Counted from the first letter of the stretch, positions 1 through 10,636 are shown. The stretch: 64,000 nucleotides of DNA from Hysterangium stoloniferum (GCA_015178975.1 WHVD01000146.1:1-64000); one strand, 5' to 3'. Notes: a model not told the origin generated them from the sequence alone. Program-made: numbers and translations.

Positions 1-100
1 GCATCCGCTCTTTCACATTCTGATTCATTTTCGTTAAACTTATGTCTAATATGCTTCCGAATTTCGTTTTTTCAGCTCTCATAGATTCCGGCTCGACTCA

Positions 101-3100
101 TTGTTTTTTAGATACAAAATTCACGCAAAAAAATTCTTTGTCAACTTATTCGATAAAATCCCGTCCGGTCTCCGCCTCTTCGATGGCACAAGTAATTCGG
201 TTGTTACCCAAGCTTGTGATTTACCCATCAGTTTCCCTTGTGGAACATCTCAATTGGTCACTTTCTATGTGACCCAGTTAGACTCAAGTTGCTCGGTGGT
301 TCTAGGACATAACTGGCTTACCCGCTACAATCCGTTGATTGACTGGATAGCTAACAGTATAACTTTCCGGACTCCCGCGGCGACCGAGGAAACTGCGCCT
401 GTCTCGGCCTCCACGGCACCCATGGCCTTCCCGGCACCTGCAGTCTCAAGGACTCCTGTGATCCCTACGGCACCTATAGCTTCCCCGGAACCCACGGCAC
501 CTCCGTCCATTTCTCTGATTAATGCTGCAGCTTTTATTAGGGCTTCAAAAATGGATGGTTCCCAGGCGTTCACTATCAACTTAAAAATTGATGAAGCAAC
601 TGGACGTTTCTCAACCCCAGTATCCGAATCTGAGCAAGCTGCTGACCTAGAAGGCATCCCGGAGAAATACCATGACTTCGCGGATGTTTTTAGCAAGCGA
701 AAAGCTGACCGGCTTCCGCCTCACAGAGAATACGACTTAAAAATCGATCTTGAAGATGGCGCCCAGCCACCCCTAGGACATATTTACCCGCTTTCGTCCA
801 CGGAACTATCCGCAATCCGTGATTTCCTGGATGAACATTTGTCCATAGGTTTTATTCGACCCTCAAAGTCTCCATTTGGAGCACCTGTTTTGTTTGTCGG
901 AAAAAAGGATGGATCCCTTAGACTATGTGTTGATTTTAGAGGACTCAATGCTGTCACCAAAAAGGACAAATATCCACTCCCACTTATATCTGACCTGCTC
1001 GATGCTCCGCGGAATGCCCGGATTTACACCAACATAGATCTCAAGCACGCCTATCATTTGGTCCAGATTGCCGCGGGTGACGAATGGAAAACCACTTTTA
1101 GAACCCGCTATGGGGCCTTCGAGTGGTTGGTCATCCCTTTTGGACTCACTAATGCCCCGTCTGTTTTTCAGCGTTTTATCAACGACATTTTCTCCGACAT
1201 GCTCGATGTATGCGTCATTGTGTACTTGGACGACATTCTTATCTACTCTGAGAATCCCGCGGAACACAACAAACAAGTCCGTGAGGTTCTCCGTAGGCTC
1301 AGACAACATGGTTTATTCGCAAATGGTAAAAAATGTACTTTTGACACGGACTCCGTGGAATACCTAGGTTTCATGATGGGACCCGATGGACTCCGCATGG
1401 ACGAAACTAAAGTGCAAGTCATCAAAGATTGGCCCGAACCCCGAAAAGTTAAAGATATACAATCCTTCCTCGGCTTTGCCAATTTTTATAGACGTTTTAT
1501 CCGTGGATATTCCGACATCACGGTACCCCTTACCCATCTTACGCGTAAGGGTACTCCGTGGAACTTTAACGATAAGTGTCAAAAAGCTTTCAATCTTTTA
1601 AAAAATTCTTTTTCCACAGCTCCTATTCTGTCGCATTGGAAACCGGACTTCCCGCTCATTGTTGAAACGGACGCCTCCGACTATGCACTTGGAGCCATTC
1701 TCTCTATCCAGGACTCTGACGGAGAAGTCCATCCCGTGGCTTTTCTGTCCCGGACTTTTACCGGAGCAGAGCTCAACTACGACGTTCATGATAAAGAACT
1801 TCTGGCAATTTTTTCAGCTTTCAAAGCGTGGCGACACTATTTGGAAGGTTCAGGAGCTCCTATTGACGTTGTAACAGATCACAAAAACCTGGAATACTTT
1901 TCTACCACAAAACTCTTGACCCGTCGGCAGGCCCGCTGGTCTGAATATCTCTCCGCCTTCAACATGATTATCCGTTTTCGACCCGGCCGTCTCAGCGGCA
2001 AACCCGACGCTTTAACTAGACGATGGGACGTCTATCCTAAAGAGGGGAGCAACAACTATGCAACGGTAAATCCGCACAACCTGAAACCTATTTTTACGAA
2101 TCAACAACTTACCGCATCGGTCCGTGCAACTTTCCTCGTCAATCCCATTGTCCGTGGAATTATCATTATGGATATCGAGAAGTTACATCAGGATATTCTA
2201 TCGGCAATTCCCCTAGACCCCATTACTAAAGCTCATCTAGACAATCCCGTGGACCCCGATCAACCTCGGTGGTCTCTTGATCAACATGGTTTCATTAGAC
2301 TTGACGATAGGATCTATGTACCGGACTCCGACGGCCTCCGCCTCAGGATCCTTCAATACAAACATGATCATCCACTCTCAGGACATTTCGGGTACAACAA
2401 AACTCTATCATTAATAAGAAGAGAATATACTTGGCCCGGACTCCGTGGATTCGTTAAGCACTATTGTAAATCTTGCACTACTTGTCCCCGCTCGAAATCT
2501 CAGCGACACAAGCCATACGGCCTTTTGAAACAACTCCCGGTACCGGAACACCTGTGGAATTCTATATCTATGGATTTCATTGAACACCTACCGGCTTCCG
2601 AAGGCTTTTCCGCTATTCTAGTCGTTGTTGACAGATTCTCAAAACAAGGTATATTCATCCCTACTTATGATACAATTACGTCCGTGCAGTTAGCGGAACT
2701 TTTCATCATCCACGTATTTTCCAAGCACGGAGTTCCATCCCACGTGACTTCCGATCGAGGATCAGAGTTCGTGTCTCACTTCTTTAGATCCCTCGGAAAA
2801 TCCTTGGACATGACATTACATTTCACGTCCGGACATCACCCGGAAGGTGACGGACAAACCGAACGCGTCAACCAGACATTGGAACAATACCTCCGCGTAT
2901 ATTGCAACTATCAACAGGACAATTGGAAAACCTTGTTACCACTTGCAGAGTTTGCTTACAACAATGCACCCTCGGCCACTACTCGCGTTTCCCCGTTCTT
3001 TGCAAATAAAGGATATAATCCAAACATTACAGTACATCCAGAACGAAATCTCGCCTCTGTCCGTGCTCAAGAGTTCACCACGGACCTCCACGAGCTCCAC

Positions 3101-3652
3101 GAGGAACTCCGGACTGCAATATTGTCCGCCCAAGAGCAATACCAACATTCAGTGGACAAACACTGGATCCCGCCACCAAACTTCAAGATTGGTGACCGTG
3201 TTTATGTCAAAGCTCAATTCTTCCGGACTACCCGTCCGTCAAAGAAGCTTGCTGAAAAATATTTAGGTCCCTTTGAAATTATCGCACAAGTAGGTTCAGT
3301 TTCTTGGACTCTACGGCTTCTGGATAGCATGCGCGCGGTACACCCGGTATTTCATGTCTCTATGCTAGAACCTTGTACTGCTAACACTATCCCGGATCGC
3401 GTGCAATCTCCGCCTCCTCCTGTCGTCATTGACGGAGAACCCGAGTTTGAAATCTCGCAGATTTTAGATTCAAAAATTGACAAGCGTCGACGCACTTGTA
3501 AACTGCTTTACTTGGTCAAGTGGGCGGGTTACGAGGGCACCGATGAAGAAACCTCATGGATTTTGGCCACAGAACTCGGTAATGCCACGGAAATCGTTAC
3601 TGACTTTCATACAGCTTACCCACTCAAACCTGGACCATTATCGTCTCTCTGA
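101..3652 (+). CDS. pol: Gypsy pol polyprotein: RT, RNase H, integrase, chromodomain
   Basis: This 1183-codon open frame copies element RNA and integrates the cDNA. Visible landmarks, numbered from 101: RT catalytic YLDD near residue 375; RNase H VETDASDY near 520 and DHKNLEYF near 595; an integrase zinc finger (two His, then CKSCTTC) near 755-795; integrase core Asp in SMDFIEH near 824, SDRGSEF near 885 and the Glu in GQTERVNQ near 920; chromodomain YLVKWAGYEGTDEETSWI near 1135-1160. The aspartic protease motif LIDSGSTHCFLD sits upstream at 42-120 in another frame. The switch falls at an A-run near 125-133, and a TGA lies in the protease frame at 21-23. So the element is probably inactive, or the indel is a sequencing error. 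The frame ends about 200 nt before the convergent antisense gene. Confidence 0.95.
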   Translation: MFFRYKIHAKKFFVNLFDKIPSGLRLFDGTSNSVVTQACDLPISFPCGTSQLVTFYVTQLDSSCSVVLGHNWLTRYNPLIDWIANSITFRTPAATEETAPVSASTAPMAFPAPAVSRTPVIPTAPIASPEPTAPPSISLINAAAFIRASKMDGSQAFTINLKIDEATGRFSTPVSESEQAADLEGIPEKYHDFADVFSKRKADRLPPHREYDLKIDLEDGAQPPLGHIYPLSSTELSAIRDFLDEHLSIGFIRPSKSPFGAPVLFVGKKDGSLRLCVDFRGLNAVTKKDKYPLPLISDLLDAPRNARIYTNIDLKHAYHLVQIAAGDEWKTTFRTRYGAFEWLVIPFGLTNAPSVFQRFINDIFSDMLDVCVIVYLDDILIYSENPAEHNKQVREVLRRLRQHGLFANGKKCTFDTDSVEYLGFMMGPDGLRMDETKVQVIKDWPEPRKVKDIQSFLGFANFYRRFIRGYSDITVPLTHLTRKGTPWNFNDKCQKAFNLLKNSFSTAPILSHWKPDFPLIVETDASDYALGAILSIQDSDGEVHPVAFLSRTFTGAELNYDVHDKELLAIFSAFKAWRHYLEGSGAPIDVVTDHKNLEYFSTTKLLTRRQARWSEYLSAFNMIIRFRPGRLSGKPDALTRRWDVYPKEGSNNYATVNPHNLKPIFTNQQLTASVRATFLVNPIVRGIIIMDIEKLHQDILSAIPLDPITKAHLDNPVDPDQPRWSLDQHGFIRLDDRIYVPDSDGLRLRILQYKHDHPLSGHFGYNKTLSLIRREYTWPGLRGFVKHYCKSCTTCPRSKSQRHKPYGLLKQLPVPEHLWNSISMDFIEHLPASEGFSAILVVVDRFSKQGIFIPTYDTITSVQLAELFIIHVFSKHGVPSHVTSDRGSEFVSHFFRSLGKSLDMTLHFTSGHHPEGDGQTERVNQTLEQYLRVYCNYQQDNWKTLLPLAEFAYNNAPSATTRVSPFFANKGYNPNITVHPERNLASVRAQEFTTDLHELHEELRTAILSAQEQYQHSVDKHWIPPPNFKIGDRVYVKAQFFRTTRPSKKLAEKYLGPFEIIAQVGSVSWTLRLLDSMRAVHPVFHVSMLEPCTANTIPDRVQSPPPPVVIDGEPEFEISQILDSKIDKRRRTCKLLYLVKWAGYEGTDEETSWILATELGNATEIVTDFHTAYPLKPGPLSSL

Positions 3653-3854
3653 CCGCACTCCGCAGACCCCGTGTTACGTTTGGACTCATTTTCACTATTC
3701 CCTGTCGCCCTATGTCTCTCTTTGCTTTTACAGGTTCTGACATGTCTTGTCAAGTCTTTAAGCCGACTCTCTGCGGACTTTGGCTTTGACTTTTATTTTT
3801 ATGTTTTTCATGCTTTACTTTTATGTTCAATTACTTTTATTTCTATATTACTTT

Positions 3855-4836
3855 TCAGTCTACATTTATGGGACTATGCTTTTTCCCCTCTGCCTCAGCT
3901 ACCTCCTCAGGGAGCTCCGCGACCTCCGCGGCAACCCCGTCCTCATCCGATCCGGCATCCTCGGAACTCCCGACTTGTGGCTCTTCAAAGACATAGCCGC
4001 CATACTCCGCCAGGAACTTCCAAAACTCCTCGCAGAGTCCGGACAGCTCCTTTGCCACCACAATTTGGACCTTGTTGCTCTTCCGGAGCAACTCGTTTTG
4101 GGCCTCGATGCCCTCGGCGATCCGTCCAAGGACCTCGTCCAACCCGGACAACCCGTCCGTCCCGCTTATGTCTCGCGCCCCGGATCCCGTGGCCTGCTTG
4201 TGCACAAGCGAGCACCTCACCTTGAGGTGCGCGCATTGATAACATCCCGGCCCCCGGCCGGCCTTTCGGTTGCATTCCGTGTTCCAGTCGTTGCAACTGG
4301 AACACCGCGGTTCATTCCGCGTCGGAAGACGGACTGGCGCCGCCTTCCTTGCCTTCTGTTGAATTGATCAGTCTCCGCAGGTATTCCATGGACATGAGAC
4401 CTACCTTTTGGGGGCTCTCTGGCTCCCCCTCGGACTCCGACTCCACCTCTGTCGCTTTGCGCTGAAAATCACAAGTCAGTAAAAGTCGACAAGTGAATTT
4501 GGGACTTACTTTTCCCGCAACAATGGCGGCCCTCTCCGCGGCCAACCGGGCTTTCTCCGCAGCCACCCGGGCGTTCTCCGCGGTCACTCGCGCAGCCTCC
4601 TCCGCCTCACGTTCCCTCTCCTTTGCGGCCTCTTCCTCCGCGGCCAATGCTTCCTGGTACTCTCTGTCCAGGGCCTCCTCAGCCTCCCTCGCCTCTCTCT
4701 CTGCTGCTTCACGAAGCTGGCGCTGCTCTTCTCGCCGCGCCAACAATTGGGCCGCCGTCCACGGTGCCCGATACGGAGTGCCCGTGGAGGGCCCTGCTGT
4801 CGGCATTGGCTTGCGTGGTGTTGGTTTTGGTCCCAT
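3855..4836 (-). CDS. Antisense accessory gene of Gypsy A: coiled coil plus Zn2Cys6-like protein (3 exons)
   Basis: Three exons on the minus strand: 4836-4510, 4461-4405 and 4355-3855. The introns are 48 nt (GTAAGT...TTCAG) and 49 nt (GTAGGT...AACAG). The second intron changes frame, so only the spliced product (294 aa) is continuous. The protein starts MGPKPTPRKP and has a long Ala/Glu/Arg-rich coiled coil (about residues 25-105). A six-cysteine segment follows near residues 143-175, CSSCNDWNTEC then GCYQCAHLKVRC, with spacing CX2CX6CX9CX2CX6C. That fits the fungal Zn(II)2Cys6 spacing, although the usual basic residues of the first half are missing. A second amphipathic helix (LDEVLGRIAEGIEAQ) and an acidic tail ending INVD come last. 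It is convergent with pol and lies upstream of the 3' LTR. A role in DNA or RNA binding or element regulation is inference. No named family is recognised. Confidence 0.82.
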
Positions 4837-4886
4837 AGTGACGAAGATGGGGGTAATAAAGAAGAAGAAATTTCTATTTTTTCAAT

Positions 4887-4896
4887 TTTTTATATA
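4887..4896 (-). promoter_or_regulatory. TATA box of the antisense accessory gene
   Basis: TATATAAAAA on the minus strand lies about 50 nt upstream of the ATG at 4836, inside the element and outside the LTR. The relative A2 has TATAAAAATTTG about 45 nt upstream of its ATG, both preceded by GAGCC and followed by TTGAAAA. The conserved position argues for a dedicated promoter. Confidence 0.65.
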
Positions 4897-5033
4897 GGCT
4901 CGTCGCGTTTGAACCTTACCTTCCAGATCACATGACTCTTTGACACATACGTGTAACCGACATGACTTTTGACACATGCGCGTAGCCGACAAGAACCTTA
5001 TTTAGGTCTAGAGCCTCCTTGGGACTTCGGCAT

Positions 5034-5046
5034 AAAGGGAGGATAC
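5034..5046 (+). other. Polypurine tract of Gypsy A
   Basis: AAAGGGAGGATAC directly abuts the first base of the 3' LTR. The same 13 bases border the LTR of Gypsy D at 46843-46855 on the other strand. Confidence 0.8.
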
Positions 5047-5872
5047 TGTTACGACCGGACAAATCCCGCCGGACTCCGGGCACTAACTCGTACGCCCCCA
5101 CGCGCTACAAGCACCAATCGTCTGTTTATAGGATTTCCCGCCGGACTCCGTTACGTCAAGACTCGTTACGTTCGACCTCATTGAGACACATATCAGTCAC
5201 CGGACTTCCCCCGGACCCCGTCTCTGTCTATGTCCATCTTCGTCCCACACATCAGTCACCGGAACCCGCTTAGAATCCCGTCACTGCTCTAATCGAGCCC
5301 CGTTCCCGTTTTAGTCAAATGACCTGTCACGATTTAGGACTCCGCTCCCGCTCCGTTTCCCGTTATGGGTTATGCTTTGTCACGATTCAGACTCCGCTCC
5401 GTTCCGTCCCGTTCCTAACACCAATTTGGTGTTTACTATTCCTGTTTTATGTTTTTCTCGTTTCGTCTCATTATTACTGGATTCGGTATGTCATGCATTC
5501 CACGGTCTATATAAACTGGCAGATGTTGTACATACAATCCAGTCAGAAAATTAGCTTAGATTCCCCCCAGTAATCTAAATACATTTTCCTCTCTAAACCC
5601 TACTCTTATCAGACCGCTCGCACTAGTCGGAGCCCACAGGCTCCGGCACATCTATCTCTCTCGACTATCTCGATTCACGACTCACGACCTACGACTCACG
5701 ACCCACGACTCACGACCCACGAACCCCCGCCTGGACTCCCCGGGATTCCCGTCCGCCTGTCTGAAATTGGACAATACGATCTAGCGAGGGCGCAGCCTAT
5801 AAGCTGAAGCCAAGTCCTACCGGATATCCCGCGGGTTTCTCCGGAAACCCGGCCTGAGTGTGTATCCTAACA
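5047..5872 (+). repeat. 3' LTR of Gypsy A (A-family LTR, 826 bp)
   Basis: It starts TGTTACGACC and ends CCTAACA. A TATA box (TATATAAACT) lies near 5507. A conserved core at 5784-5817 (CAGC-CTATAA-GCTG-AAGCCAAG) and a palindromic GGGTTTCTCCGGAAACCC near 5833-5850 lie close to the 3' end. The boundaries are supported by two A-family solo LTRs in the window that have target-site duplications. Confidence 0.92.
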
Positions 5873-6036
5873 ATCAGACTGAAAATATACCAGATTCAAA
5901 GTCAATATTTGAATTGAGCCATAACTACTTTATATCACAGTATTTTAACCAAGAGTAGGCATTGTTCTACAAATTGAGCAGAAAAAGGGTAGACTACAAA
6001 TGGGAACAAAGAAATGGACAGAATTGTGAGGTACAT

Positions 6037-7611
6037 TGTTAAAAACTGAAAACTGACTAATGTCAGTAGGCCAATGGCAACCAATTGGAAGGACTTGGCT
6101 TCAGCTTATATGCTGCACCCTCGCAAATATCCATTGGGTGTCCTTAAATTTTGGATGGGAGAAGACTAGTTCTAATGAGTACCTCACAGTCAGTTACCAA
6201 TCGGGACTGAAGGATAAGTCGAGTGTTGGGCCAAGGGGTTGGGGACCGAGAGTGGGCGAGTTCATGTGTAGGCAGAGAGCAGGATACTTAGTATAAGACT
6301 TCTAGAGATGAATGTGGGTGTTCTGAGTCGATATTCTGATTGCCTAGTAACTACAACTACAGTGGGTTCATATACAAGTATTCGGCATCTAGAAAATACT
6401 AACTAAGGGAAGAGTGGAAACATTACTGACAAATAAACTTGACTAGGAATGGGAAGGTTACAATGAGTTCAGAGGCTGTGATTAACCGAGAGCAGAATTA
6501 TGAGAAAAGAAAATAGTCCAAAGGTTACAAGTATATATAGGCATATGTGAAACATAGAGTAGAACAGATCATCATAATAAAAAGGGACGTATCAGAGTAT
6601 AACTGGATAGTATGAGTGTTAAGGTACGTACATGGTGGGTTTCCAGAGAAACCCGTGGAATATCTGGTAGGACTTGGCTTATAGGCTGCACCCTCGCGAG
6701 ATTGTGTTGTCCAATTTCAGACAGGCGGACGGGAATCCCAGGGAGTCCGGGTGGGGTTCGTGGGTCAAGGGGTGGTCAGAGGTTGTGGGTTGAGAGGGTG
6801 TGAGTCAAGATGTAAGTTGAGATACTGTAGGTAAGAGAGATAGATGTGCCAGAGCCTGTGGGCTCCGACTAGTGTGAGTGGTGTAATTCAAGTAGGAGTT
6901 TAGAGTGGAAAATGTATTAGATTACTGGGGGGAATCTAAGCTGATTTTCTGACTGGATTGTATGTACAACATCTGCCAGTTTAAATAGACCGTGGAGTGA
7001 ATGACATACCAAATCCAGTAATGATGAAATGAAACTAGCAAAACATGAAATGAGAATAGTAAACACCAAATTTGGTGTTAGGAATGGGACAGAATGGAGC
7101 AGAGTCCAAATCATGACAAATCATAAACCATAACGGGAAATGGAGCAGGAGCGGAGTCTGAATCGTGACAGGTTATTTGACTAAAATGGGAACAGGGCTC
7201 TGTTAGAGGGATGACAGGTTTTACGAGTGGGGTCCAGTGACTGATGCACGGGACGAGGTCGGACATAGACAGGGATGGAGTCCGGTGGGTTTTCTGGTGA
7301 CTGAAACACAATGTAATGAAGTTGAACATAGACAAGTCTGACGTATGGAGTCCGGCGGGAATTCTGGTAAACTGATAATGGGTGCATATAGGGTGTGGGT
7401 GCGTATAAGTTAGTGCCTGGAGTCCGGCGGGATTTCCAGTCGTAACAACGAGTATATTTTGATGGGGGGCGTAAATGGGGTTTGATTGCCATGAAAACAT
7501 ACATCAGCATCAGGAGACTGACGGTTTCTGATGCGATGATTTGAGTGATAACTTGAAACATTGATAGGTGGTGATAACCTTGGGACTGTCGGGTTGAACA
7601 CGGTTGTAACA
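6037..7611 (-). mobile_element. C-family solo LTR split by an A-family solo LTR
   Basis: The two halves, 6037-6616 and 7448-7611, match the intact C-family LTR at 9058-9799 in reverse orientation. The ends are TGTTAA and GTAACA. Flanks TACAT (6032-6036) and TAGAT (7612-7616) are a 5-bp target-site duplication with one mismatch. Confidence 0.88.
6617..7447 (-). mobile_element. A-family solo LTR nested in the C-family LTR
   Basis: This is the reverse complement of the A LTR (starts TGTTAAGG, ends TCGTAACA; 831 bp). Flanking ATGAG (6612-6616) and ACGAG (7448-7452) form the duplication and differ by one CpG-type transition. The conserved core near 6670-6698 has lost the CAGCTT arm of its hairpin. 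Confidence 0.92.
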
Positions 7612-7845
7612 TAGATATGTACAATATAGTTGGGTAGTTGGAGGAAAGTCCTAAACTAGAGACCAGGGGAATAATAGCCAAGGGTTCTGATAGCTTAGAG
7701 TTACAGTGGTGATAACCTTGGGACTGTCGGGTTGCAACACGGTTGTAACATAGATATGTACAATATAGTTGGGTAGTTGGAGGAAAGTCCTAAACTAGAG
7801 ACCAGGGGAATAATAGCCAAGGGTTCTGATAGCTTAGAGTTACAG
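7568..7845. repeat. Tandem duplication (2 x about 138 bp) across an LTR boundary
   Basis: The unit starting GTGGTGATAACCTTGGGACT at 7568 recurs at 7706. It contains the last 44 bp of the C-family LTR plus about 94 bp of flank. The copies are almost identical apart from one missing base, so the duplication followed the LTR insertion and is recent relative to the LTR. Confidence 0.9.
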
Positions 7846-7978
7846 TATACTAAAAGGGTAAATAATATAAAATAATAAAGTGAGCATATTTTTGGAATAT
7901 TTTAGGCTTCAGAGTAATGTGGGTGATGAGTGTATTTCCAGAGTATCCTCAGGCTTGGCTTTGGATGGCTTGGGCTGA

Positions 7979-8250
7979 TGTCACAAATGTCACAAAGCTG
8001 TCACAAAAACATACAAGACCCTCTTCAACAATACTTCAACTCAACCTTGACATTATGACTTGACTATCTTTCAATATTATTCAACTCAATATTCAACCAA
8101 ACTTTGATTTGTCTCAGTTTGGCATCATTGATGGTTTCATTCTTATATGATATCTTCATCATATGTAAATGATAAATAGCATAAAAAGGCAATGAAAGAA
8201 GTGAGGGGGAGCAGTCAGAAAATCTCCACTAAAAATCTGTATAGTAGTTC
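7979..8250 (-). repeat. Truncated D2-family LTR
   Basis: It starts TGTCACAAATGTCACAAAG and follows the same course as the intact D2 LTR at 41550-42051 (runs of TTCAAC, a TCATCATATG segment, then CAGTCAGAAAA) until about 8225-8250, where similarity is lost. No duplication was found. The right limit is approximate. Confidence 0.6.
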
Positions 8251-8319
8251 TCTGTGTTATTAATAGTGTTTGAAAATCCAGTTCAGTCAGTTTTTTTGGG
8301 TAATCTTGAGTCAACCAAA

Positions 8320-8480
8320 ACCATAACCAGTCCTGGATATTTGTATAACCACTAGACTCTACCAAAACTGGACCAAACCAACAATAACCAGTCAATATAA
8401 GTTAGGTTGAAGCCACATAACCAGTCTGCAATGGTCCAAACTGAGACCAGTCAAAGGTGCAGTTGAGACTGGTTATCATA
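8320..8480. repeat. Cluster of ACCAGTC motifs
   Basis: ACCAGT recurs at irregular spacing in both orientations (for example AACCAGTCCTGG, AACCAGTCAATA, GACCAGTCAAAGG, GACTGGTTAT). The spacing and the mixture of orientations exclude a CRISPR array. It may be old repeat DNA. Confidence 0.5.
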
Positions 8481-8518
8481 CATACAATAAATGATAGTCA
8501 GTATGTCCATTGACACAT

Positions 8519-8955
8519 TGTCACGAATTGAATATTCTTCAATAAAGTCGAATAATATTCTATTGATCAAATTTGAAAGCCTCATTCGACGAAGTATATA
8601 TTCACCCTGTCGATGAAGTAAGAGGCTATTACCAGTCATGAGAGCTCATGGAAGTGTTGTTGAAGAAGTTACAACAAGTTAGATTTTGATTATTAATATG
8701 ACACTAATTTTACAGATATTTTGACTGACTTCCCTCACTCCTTTCGTGGCCCTGTTATGCTTTTCTTTGTATCACTGTGACTATATTATGATTTAATAAT
8801 GAAATCATTTGTGACATCAAAATGAGACATGTCGAAAGAGATTCAATGTTGTAATAATGTTTGGGTTTATCGAGTCAAATTTGATGAGTTGAAGAGTTGT
8901 TGAATATTACCTTTGAATGTTTGTGACAATGTTGTGACTTGTGACAGTTGTGACA
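8519..8955 (+). mobile_element. D-family solo LTR
   Basis: The ends are TGTCACGAAT and TTGTGACA (437 bp), with a perfect 5-bp duplication CACAT at 8514-8518 and 8956-8960. It matches the LTRs of Gypsy D at 46415-46842 and 52815-53240. Confidence 0.93.
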
Positions 8956-9057
8956 CACATCATCCCCAGGGGCTAGTAGTGTTAATCTAATCAACTACTA
9001 AGGCTGCATCAAGTTCATTCTCAAATTCATCAGCTGTGAGCATGTCTTCATACAGAT

Positions 9058-9799
9058 TGTTATGACCATGTTGCAACCCGACGGTCCCTGAGGTTATTGC
9101 CACCTATCGATGTTTCAAGTTATCGTTCAAGTCATCGCATCAGAAACCGTTGGTCTCCCGATGCTGACCTATGCTTTTGCGGTGATCAAACTCTGTTTAC
9201 ACCCCCGTCAAAATATACTCGTACTATCTGGTTAAACTCTAATATGTCCCTTTTTATTATGATGATCCATTCTACTCTATGTTTCACATATGTCTATATA
9301 TACTTGTAACCCTCAGACTATTTCCTTTTCTCGTAATCCTGCTCTTGGTTATTTCACGGCCTCTGAACCAATTGTAACCTTCCTGTTCCTAGTCAAGCTT
9401 ATTTGTCAATAATGTTTTCTGCTCTTCTCCTAGTTAGTATTTTCTAGACGCTGAATACTTGTATATGAACCTGCTGTAGTTGTAGTTACTAGGCAATCAG
9501 AATATTGACTCAGAATACCCTCATACATCTCTAGAGGTCTCTTACTAAGTATTCTGCCCTCCACCTTCACATGTGCTCACCCACTCTCGGTCCCCAACCC
9601 CTTGGCCTGACACTTGACTTATCCTTCAGTCCTGATTGGTAACTCACTGAGAGGTACTTGTTAGGACTAGTCTTTGCCCGTCTGAAATTTAAGGACACCC
9701 AACGGATATTTGCGAGGGCGCAGCATATAAGCTGAAGCCAAGTCCTTCCGATCAGTCCCCATCAGCCTACTGACATTAGTCAGTTTTCAGTTCTTAACA
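9058..9799 (+). mobile_element. C-family solo LTR inserted in the hAT relic
   Basis: It starts TGTTATGACC and ends TTCTTAACA (742 bp). CAGAT flanks both sides (9053-9057 and 9800-9804). It carries the conserved core CAGC-ATATAA-GCTG-AAGCCAAG at 9721-9742 and a TATATATA box near 9293. Confidence 0.94.
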
Positions 9800-9899
9800 C
9801 AGATCTAAATCAATCTCTTCAACCAGTCCTGAGTTCCAAGCAGCAAGATCAGCAATGTTTTGACACTATGCAAACTTCATGAGTTGCAGCTCTTCAAAC

Positions 9900-10636
9900 T
9901 GTTAGGATCCTGTCATTTTGGACCCCCATGACCTGTTTTAGGCCCAAAGCCCACCATTGACTCACTGTTAGAACCCCCACCCTAAGTATTACTGTCCATG
10001 GTGCCTCTGACACTTGTTTGTTATAGTAGTTAACCTTTTGGTTCTCCATTCCATCCCCATTCCATTCGCTCTCCTGTCATCATTTTCCCCTTTACACATC
10101 ACTTGCCACCTCAGACCCCTTTTTAACATTGTTAGTATATTACATATAGTCTCCCCACCTTGTCATTGACTTCTTATGATTGACTTTGCCCTTTGTTTCC
10201 TTGATTGGCCCTCTGGTTATCTGTCTTGTTGTAGTATAAATCTTCTTCATGTATACTACAGTTCTTTAGTTCAAAAATTGACTTAGATTACCCTCTATTA
10301 GTTCCCAGTCCCTTTCCTCCCTTCTCAATACCCTCAATGATGTTCTCAGCAAGCCATGAACTCTTACTTCATGACTCTTAGTATTTCAGCCCTTCAGCTG
10401 ATTGAGCTACATAAGTGTTGAACTTCATCTCTATTGTACTATCTGCTCTGTTTGAAATACTGGAGCACCCTAACAATGAGGGCACAACACATAAGTTGAA
10501 GCCAAGCTCCACTACATCTATAGAGTCAGACCTCCCAACTAGTACAATCTCTATTGTTGGCCCCCCAATTAGCTCATTTCCAATCATTAAACCTCCAACT
10601 TAGAGCCTCTCCCCTTTTTTAGATTAGATCTTAACA
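9900..10636 (+). mobile_element. F-family solo LTR inserted in the hAT relic
   Basis: It starts TGTTAGGATCC and ends TCTTAACA (737 bp) with a perfect duplication CAAAC at 9895-9899 and 10637-10641. It is almost free of CpG, so it is old. Its core near 10477-10510 reads CAAC-ACATAA-GTTG, so both arms of the hairpin have changed together. Confidence 0.92.

Larger units (their letters stand above)
1..5872 (+). mobile_element. Ty3/Gypsy element A, 3' portion (5' end outside window)
   Basis: The order is protease, reverse transcriptase, RNase H, integrase and chromodomain, then a 1.4-kb 3' region with an antisense gene, a polypurine tract and the 3' LTR. The gag gene and 5' LTR lie before position 1. 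The element is CpG-rich and its long pol frame is open, so it is much younger than its relative at 11063-16821. It is a chromovirus by domain order and C-terminal chromodomain. Confidence 0.95.

Noticed and set aside
4462-4509. Reading the antisense gene of element A without introns (174 aa)
   Set aside because: The unspliced frame ends before the cysteine motif; removing the two GT-AG introns gives one continuous protein, and A2 has an intron in the first position too.
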